From Pseudarthrobacter sp. GA104 (GTDB taxonomy: Bacteria > Actinomycetota > Actinomycetes > Actinomycetales > Micrococcaceae): a DNA stretch of 64,000 nt. The notes below the pieces were generated by a model. The model worked only from the letters and a program-made list of their open reading frames with translations, searched no databases and had not been told where the DNA came from. How positions within the stretch are numbered: position 1 is the stretch's first letter; every line of letters starts with the position of its first letter. This document shows positions 60,119 through 64,000 of the stretch, one piece after another. The stretch lies in contig NZ_WOWL01000001.1 in assembly GCF_009741265.1 (NCBI RefSeq), positions 4,526,001 to 4,590,000 on the forward strand, written 5' to 3'. A program made the translations under genes and the position numbers.

Positions 60119-60130
60119 ACACAATAGTGT
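60119..60130. promoter_or_regulatory. candidate SufR operator
   Basis: ACACAATAGTGT (ACAC-4-GTGT palindrome), whose minus-strand copy ACACTATTGTGT contains a -10-like TATTGT, about 10 bases before the sufR start. Mycobacterial SufR binds an ACACT-N-TGTGA palindrome, so autoregulation of the SUF operon at this site is likely. Confidence 0.7.
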
Positions 60131-60220
60131 CGTAATTTAGTCCCGGGTTCCAGTAAGGCGAGGCTGACCTGACCCGCAACAGCGGACTGCCGGCAATACT
60201 ACTTCCCGTAGAATACTGGG

Positions 60221-61189
60221 GTGCGATCGCCCCAATCCCCCGTCCTGTCCATTAACGGGCTCATCAAGGATGTAGGTCCGCTTTCCAGCCTGGACGGAAA
60301 AATGCTCCGGGTGGTGGGCGGCATCTCACTCGTCGCCGAGCGCGGGCAGGTCACTGCACTGCTGGGTGCCAACGGTGCAGGCAAAACCACCACGCTCGAA
60401 TGCGCCCAGGGCCTGCAGAAGCGCAGCGGCGGCAGCATCACCCTGCTGGGCCAGGACCCGGCGTCGGCCGGGGCGGACCTGCGGTCCCGCGTAGGCGTGA
60501 TGCTCCAGGACGGCGGCCTCCCGCCGTCGGCCAGGCCGCTGCCGCTGCTGCGGCACATTGCCGGACTCTACGCCCACCCCTGGCCCGTGGAGGACCTGGT
60601 TGAGCGGCTGGGGATCGACGCGTTCGGCCGGACCACCGTCCGGCGGCTCTCAGGCGGCCAGAAACAGCGCCTTGCCCTCGCGGCAGCATTGATCGGCCGG
60701 CCGGAAGTCCTGTTCCTCGACGAGCCGAGCGCCGGGCTGGATCCGCAGTCCCGCCAGCTGGTGTTCGAACTGATCGGCGAACTGCGGGATGCCGGCCTGG
60801 GAATCATCCTCACCACGCACCTGATGGACGACGCCCAGCGGCTGGCCGACTACGTCTACATCATCGACGGCGGCCGGAACGTCGCCGAAGGGACAGTCCA
60901 GGAACTCCTTCAGCGCGGACCCGCGTTGGAAGCAGGCGCCCACCACGTGCGGACCCTCTCCTTCGAGGCGAAGCCGGGACTGGACCTGTCCGCCGTGCTG
61001 CCCGCCGACGTCGTCATCTCCGAGGAACGGGCCGGCAGCTACACCGCCACCGGTACTCTGACCCCCCGCCACCTTGCAGCCCTGGCAGAATGGTGGGCCG
61101 TCCACGACATCATGCCCGCTTCCATGACCCTGCAGGCGCGTAGCCTTGAAGACGTCTTCCTGGACATCTCGGGAAAGGACCTCCGATGA
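60221..61189 (+). CDS. ABC transporter ATP-binding protein
   Basis: A 322-aa ATPase of the drug/lipid exporter (ABC-2) type: Walker A LLGANGAGKTTTLECA, signature RRLSGGQKQRLALAAAL, Walker B VLFLDEPSAGLDP, switch LTTHLMDDAQRLAD, and a C-terminal domain after 230. It overlaps the permease gene (ATGA) and with ctaA forms a unit divergent from the SUF operon, an arrangement conserved with M. tuberculosis Rv1456c-Rv1458c. The substrate is unknown; the ctaA link suggests a heme- or respiration-related export, but this is inference. Confidence 0.93.
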   Translation: MRSPQSPVLSINGLIKDVGPLSSLDGKMLRVVGGISLVAERGQVTALLGANGAGKTTTLECAQGLQKRSGGSITLLGQDPASAGADLRSRVGVMLQDGGLPPSARPLPLLRHIAGLYAHPWPVEDLVERLGIDAFGRTTVRRLSGGQKQRLALAAALIGRPEVLFLDEPSAGLDPQSRQLVFELIGELRDAGLGIILTTHLMDDAQRLADYVYIIDGGRNVAEGTVQELLQRGPALEAGAHHVRTLSFEAKPGLDLSAVLPADVVISEERAGSYTATGTLTPRHLAALAEWWAVHDIMPASMTLQARSLEDVFLDISGKDLR

Positions 61190-61977
61190 ACGGGACTCCC
61201 GCGGGTGCCGCAGGCACCGCTCCAGGCCCCGGCCGCCAGTCGCCCGCACCCCTGCTGCGGCGCATACTGCTGCAGGGCAAGTACGAAGCGCTGGCAATGC
61301 TGCGCAATGGCGAGCAGCTGATCCTCGCAGTGGTGCTGCCGCTGCTGGCGCTTGCCGGCCTGACCGTGACACCCTTCCTGGACGGGCTCGGACCCACCCG
61401 CATCGATGTGGCGGTGCCCGGCATCCTCGCCCTTTGCGCCATGTCCACGGCCTTTACCGGGCAGGGCATCGCCACCGGATTCGACCGGCGCTATGGCGTG
61501 CTCCGCTTCCTCTCCACCACGCCGCTGGGCCGCGGCGGGCTGATCGCGGGCAAGGTGCTTTCGGTCCTGGCGGTGTTGTGCCTGCAGGTTGCCGTGGTGG
61601 CCGCCGTTGGGCTGGCTTTGGGGTGGCGGCCGACGGCGGCCGGCTGGATTCCGGGGCTCCTGCTCCTTGCGCTGGGGGCGGCGGCTTTTACTGCCTTGGG
61701 CCTCCTGGTGGCCGGAACTGTCCGTCCGGAAGCCACCCTGGCCATCACCAACCTGCTGTGGATCCTCTTGGGGGCCCTCGGCGGCATCGTGATTCCCGCG
61801 GAAAGGCTCCCCGCCGGGGCCCAGCAGATCGTTGCATACCTGCCCTCGGGCGCACTCGGCGAAGCCCTGCGGGACGCCTTCCTGCACGGTGCGGTGAATG
61901 GCGCCGCCGCCCTCATACTGGTGCTCTGGACAGTCATAGCCGGCGCAGCAGCAATCCGTTGGTTCAAGTGGAATTGA
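61186..61977 (+). CDS. ABC-2 type transporter permease
   Basis: A 263-aa membrane protein with six helices. The N-terminus LLRRILLQGKYEALAMLRNGEQLILAVVLPLLALAGLTV is typical of ABC-2 permeases, followed by GQGIATGFDRRYGVLRFLSTTPLGRGGLIAGKVLS. It starts inside the stop of the ATPase gene and ends 7 bases before ctaA. It forms the membrane part of the exporter. Confidence 0.92.
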   Translation: MNGTPAGAAGTAPGPGRQSPAPLLRRILLQGKYEALAMLRNGEQLILAVVLPLLALAGLTVTPFLDGLGPTRIDVAVPGILALCAMSTAFTGQGIATGFDRRYGVLRFLSTTPLGRGGLIAGKVLSVLAVLCLQVAVVAAVGLALGWRPTAAGWIPGLLLLALGAAAFTALGLLVAGTVRPEATLAITNLLWILLGALGGIVIPAERLPAGAQQIVAYLPSGALGEALRDAFLHGAVNGAAALILVLWTVIAGAAAIRWFKWN

Positions 61978-61984
61978 GATATTC

Positions 61985-62929
61985 GTGAGCACCGCCTTCC
62001 GCCTTCCTGAGTTCGCCGGCCGCCTGGCGGCGCGGCTGCCCCGCACTGTGGACACCAGCGTCCGCCGCCTGGCCGTAGCTTCCCTGATCGGGCAGACCCT
62101 GCTGGTGGTCACCGGTGGCGCCGTACGGCTGACCTCGTCCGGCCTGGGCTGCCCCACCTGGCCCCGCTGCACTGACAGCTCCCTGGTGAACACCCCCGAG
62201 ATGGGCATCCACGGCTTCATCGAATTCGGCAACCGCCTCCTCACCTTCGCCCTGGCCGCCGTCGCCGCTTTGATGCTGGTGTACCTGTGGAACCTCCGCA
62301 AGGAGCGGCGCGACCTTTTCCTGCTGGCACTGGGCCTCCTGGCCAGCATCCCCGCCCAGGCCGTGATCGGCGGCATCACCGTCCTCACCAACCTGAACCC
62401 CTGGGTAGTCGGACTTCACTTCTTGGTATCCATGGCGCTGGTGGTGTTCGCCACGCTTCTGGTCAACCGGGCATTCGGCCGGACCGGCCGGTTCCGGACC
62501 GTTCCCCTCGCCGTCCTGCCCGGGGCCATGCGCCCGGTGACCGCCGCCGTCGCGCTTTTTTCCGCCCTCGCGGTCATGCTGGGCGTGGTGGTAACGGGAG
62601 CCGGCCCCCACGCCGGCGACGCGGACGCTCCGCGCAATGGGCTCGACTGGGACCTGTTCTCCCACATCCACGCCGTGCCGGCTTACCTGGTGACCGCAGG
62701 AACCCTGGTTGCGCTTGCGCTGGTGCTGCTGCGACGGATCACAGGCCCCATCCGAACGGCAGTCCTGGGACTCCTTGGCGTGACAGTCCTCCAGGCCGTC
62801 ATCGGCTTCACCCAGTACTACAACGGCATCCCGGCCCTGCTGGTGGCCGCCCACATGCTGGGGGCCGCGCTGCTGATGGTTGCCTCCACGAACGCCTGGG
62901 ATCTCGCAAAAGCAAGTCCGGTGGAATAA
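61985..62929 (+). CDS. ctaA: heme A synthase (CtaA/COX15)
   Basis: A 314-aa membrane enzyme oxidising heme O to heme A for cytochrome aa3. It has eight helices in two repeats. The first outside loop has the paired Cys in SSGLGCPTWPRC, and the heme-ligand His residues lie in IHGFIEFGNRLLTF, GLHFLVSMA, SHIHAVPAYLVTAG and AAHMLGAALLM. GTG start at 61985. Together with SURF1 it shows that the host has an aa3-type oxidase. Confidence 0.95.
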   Translation: MSTAFRLPEFAGRLAARLPRTVDTSVRRLAVASLIGQTLLVVTGGAVRLTSSGLGCPTWPRCTDSSLVNTPEMGIHGFIEFGNRLLTFALAAVAALMLVYLWNLRKERRDLFLLALGLLASIPAQAVIGGITVLTNLNPWVVGLHFLVSMALVVFATLLVNRAFGRTGRFRTVPLAVLPGAMRPVTAAVALFSALAVMLGVVVTGAGPHAGDADAPRNGLDWDLFSHIHAVPAYLVTAGTLVALALVLLRRITGPIRTAVLGLLGVTVLQAVIGFTQYYNGIPALLVAAHMLGAALLMVASTNAWDLAKASPVE

Positions 62930-63084
62930 CCCCCTGCAGCGGATCGGTCCGGCCGCTGCCAATCTGTGACCAACGCCCCTACTCCCCCGACCCCTGCGCC
63001 ATCAGGCTGGGTATTGAAACACTTTGGCTTGCCCCCTGGTGCCGAAAGGCGGTCCCAGGGGGGCTACGGGCAGGAGGATCCGCG

Positions 63085-63963
63085 ATGGCAGGCCAGCCAC
63101 AGCCCGGAGTCCCGCTGCCAGGGGTACCTGCCGGCAGCGGGAACGGACCAACAGCGTTCATGCGGCGGCATCCCGTCCCTGCCTACTACCTCCTGACCTT
63201 CGCCATCTCCTGGGGCGCCGTAGCTGCCATCCAGGGTGTGGGGCCGGTACCGATGGGGGTCGCGCTAACGGCAGGCCCGCTGGGCCCGGCGGCCGCAGGC
63301 GTCCTCCTCACCTGGCTCCTGCACGGAAAAGCCGGCCTGCGGCAGCTCGGAATCCGGCTCCGTACATGGCCGGCCGGTGCACGCTGGTACGCGGTTGCGC
63401 TCCTGACCGGACCCCTGGTCATGGCTGCCACTGCGGCTGCTGTCACATGGGCGTTCCCGGGGTTCTACCGGAGCTTTGCCACCCCCGGTGAACTGGCCAT
63501 CATCGTGCTGGCCGGCGTCGTGGTGGGAACCGTGGTCGGCAGCCTGGAAGAGCTCGGCTGGACAGGCTTTGCGCTTCCCCGGCTCCGGCAGCGGTTCGGC
63601 ATCCTCTCCACCGGGCTCATCATGGGCCTGCTGTGGGGCGCCTGGCACTACCCCATGTTCGCCGGGAGCGCTGATCCGTCAGGAGCCGTACCCGCCGCCC
63701 TGGTGGTGGCCGTGTACCTTTTCGCGTGGCTTCCCCCGTACAGGGTGCTGATGGTGTGGGTGTACGAGCGGACGGGGAGCCTTCCCCTGGCGATGGCGAT
63801 GCATGCGCCACTTTCGGCGGCCGCTTTCATCCTCTCCTTCATGGCGGCCTCCGGCACTGGATCCGGCCTTGCCATCCTGGTTCCCTCGCTGGCCTGGGGC
63901 ATGGCGTTCTGGGCGATCGCCGCCGTCGTCCTGATGATCAAAGCCGTCCGCCCGAAAAATTGA
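63085..63963 (+). CDS. CPBP family intramembrane metalloprotease
   Basis: A 292-aa membrane protease (Rce1/Abi family). The motifs are SLEELGWTGFALPRLRQRFG (EExxWxG with Glu pair), LLWGAWHYPMF (His) and LAMAMHAPLSAAAFILSF (second His), in about seven helices. ATG 63085 is preceded by AGGAGG at 63072-63077, which fixes the start. CPBP proteins process prenylated or other membrane substrates, and in bacteria some protect against bacteriocins. No bacteriocin gene is seen here. Confidence 0.92.
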   Translation: MAGQPQPGVPLPGVPAGSGNGPTAFMRRHPVPAYYLLTFAISWGAVAAIQGVGPVPMGVALTAGPLGPAAAGVLLTWLLHGKAGLRQLGIRLRTWPAGARWYAVALLTGPLVMAATAAAVTWAFPGFYRSFATPGELAIIVLAGVVVGTVVGSLEELGWTGFALPRLRQRFGILSTGLIMGLLWGAWHYPMFAGSADPSGAVPAALVVAVYLFAWLPPYRVLMVWVYERTGSLPLAMAMHAPLSAAAFILSFMAASGTGSGLAILVPSLAWGMAFWAIAAVVLMIKAVRPKN

Positions 63964-64000
63964 ACCTTTCGCCGGGACTCCCCTCGCGACACCTGAGGGA

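Noticed and set aside
63085..63963. CPBP protease considered as a bacteriocin-immunity (Abi) gene
   Set aside because: No bacteriocin precursor or transporter gene is adjacent, so only the protease family is claimed.

Overview
The window is a GC-rich, densely packed actinobacterial chromosome segment that looks like Arthrobacter/Pseudarthrobacter (Micrococcaceae). The evidence is the set of actinobacterial small families (DUF4193, DUF3099 and DUF5703 proteins), a GT4-type glycogen synthase divergent from glgC, a SufR-led SUF operon divergent from an ABC transporter and ctaA (the arrangement seen around Rv1456c-Rv1466 in Mycobacterium tuberculosis), and many GTG/TTG starts with ATGA overlaps. 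I could not run a database search, so the taxon and all family names rest on motifs and remembered family architecture. Almost everything is chromosomal housekeeping or metabolism. There are no phage, IS, integrase, rRNA or CRISPR features.

Layout. 1-4.7 kb: the 5' part of uppP (minus strand, running off the left edge), an aldo/keto reductase, two small proteins, an acyl-CoA-dehydrogenase-fold protein and an M20 peptidase. 4.8 kb: tRNA-Leu(GAG) with a strong terminator. 5-14 kb: a secreted HNH lipoprotein without a canonical start codon, an SGNH hydrolase, a pair of GT9 glycosyltransferases, DUF4193, an M50 protease overlapping a glutathionyl-hydroquinone-reductase-like enzyme, a beta-lactamase-fold hydrolase and a FUSC membrane protein. 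14-21 kb: a fatty-acid module (MaoC hydratase, large FabG, thiolase) divergent from a TetR regulator across a perfect 11-bp inverted repeat, then an acyl-CoA oxidase-like enzyme. 21-24 kb: glgA/glgC. 24-29 kb: a zinc-knuckle SDR, a PPOX protein, and the transglutaminase / alpha-E / circularly permuted ATP-grasp cluster. 29-44 kb: UPF0324 transporter, pepN, a domain-permuted lipoate ligase, rpmE2, a SpoU methyltransferase, TSUP transporter, ABC ATPase, map, serB, two SDRs, a DUF3099-small protein-SURF1-YbaK run, and an ABC-F protein.

44.6-49 kb is the most accessory-looking part: a secreted GH16 glycosidase and a secreted multidomain beta-propeller phytase, divergent from each other and both carrying DNRLRE/CBM96-like domains. 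In the phytase gene this domain is a tandem DNA duplication. 49.2-51.2 kb is a biotin ECF transporter (bioYMN). 51.2-53.8 kb is a thiolase/AMP-ligase pair in which the thiolase appears to have lost one catalytic cysteine. 53.9-60.1 kb holds a YpfJ peptidase and the SUF operon sufR-B-D-Rieske-C-T. 60.2-64 kb holds an ABC exporter, ctaA and a CPBP protease.

A palindromic intergenic element (core ATCGATTGCTCC) occurs three times, at 32.8, 46.0 and 54.8 kb. One copy supplies the stop codon of pepN. No unmistakably new multi-gene system stands out. The most promising less-described items are the transglutaminase/alpha-E/ATP-grasp cluster, the palindromic repeat family, the zinc-knuckle SDR without its catalytic tyrosine, and the phytase/GH16 pair.
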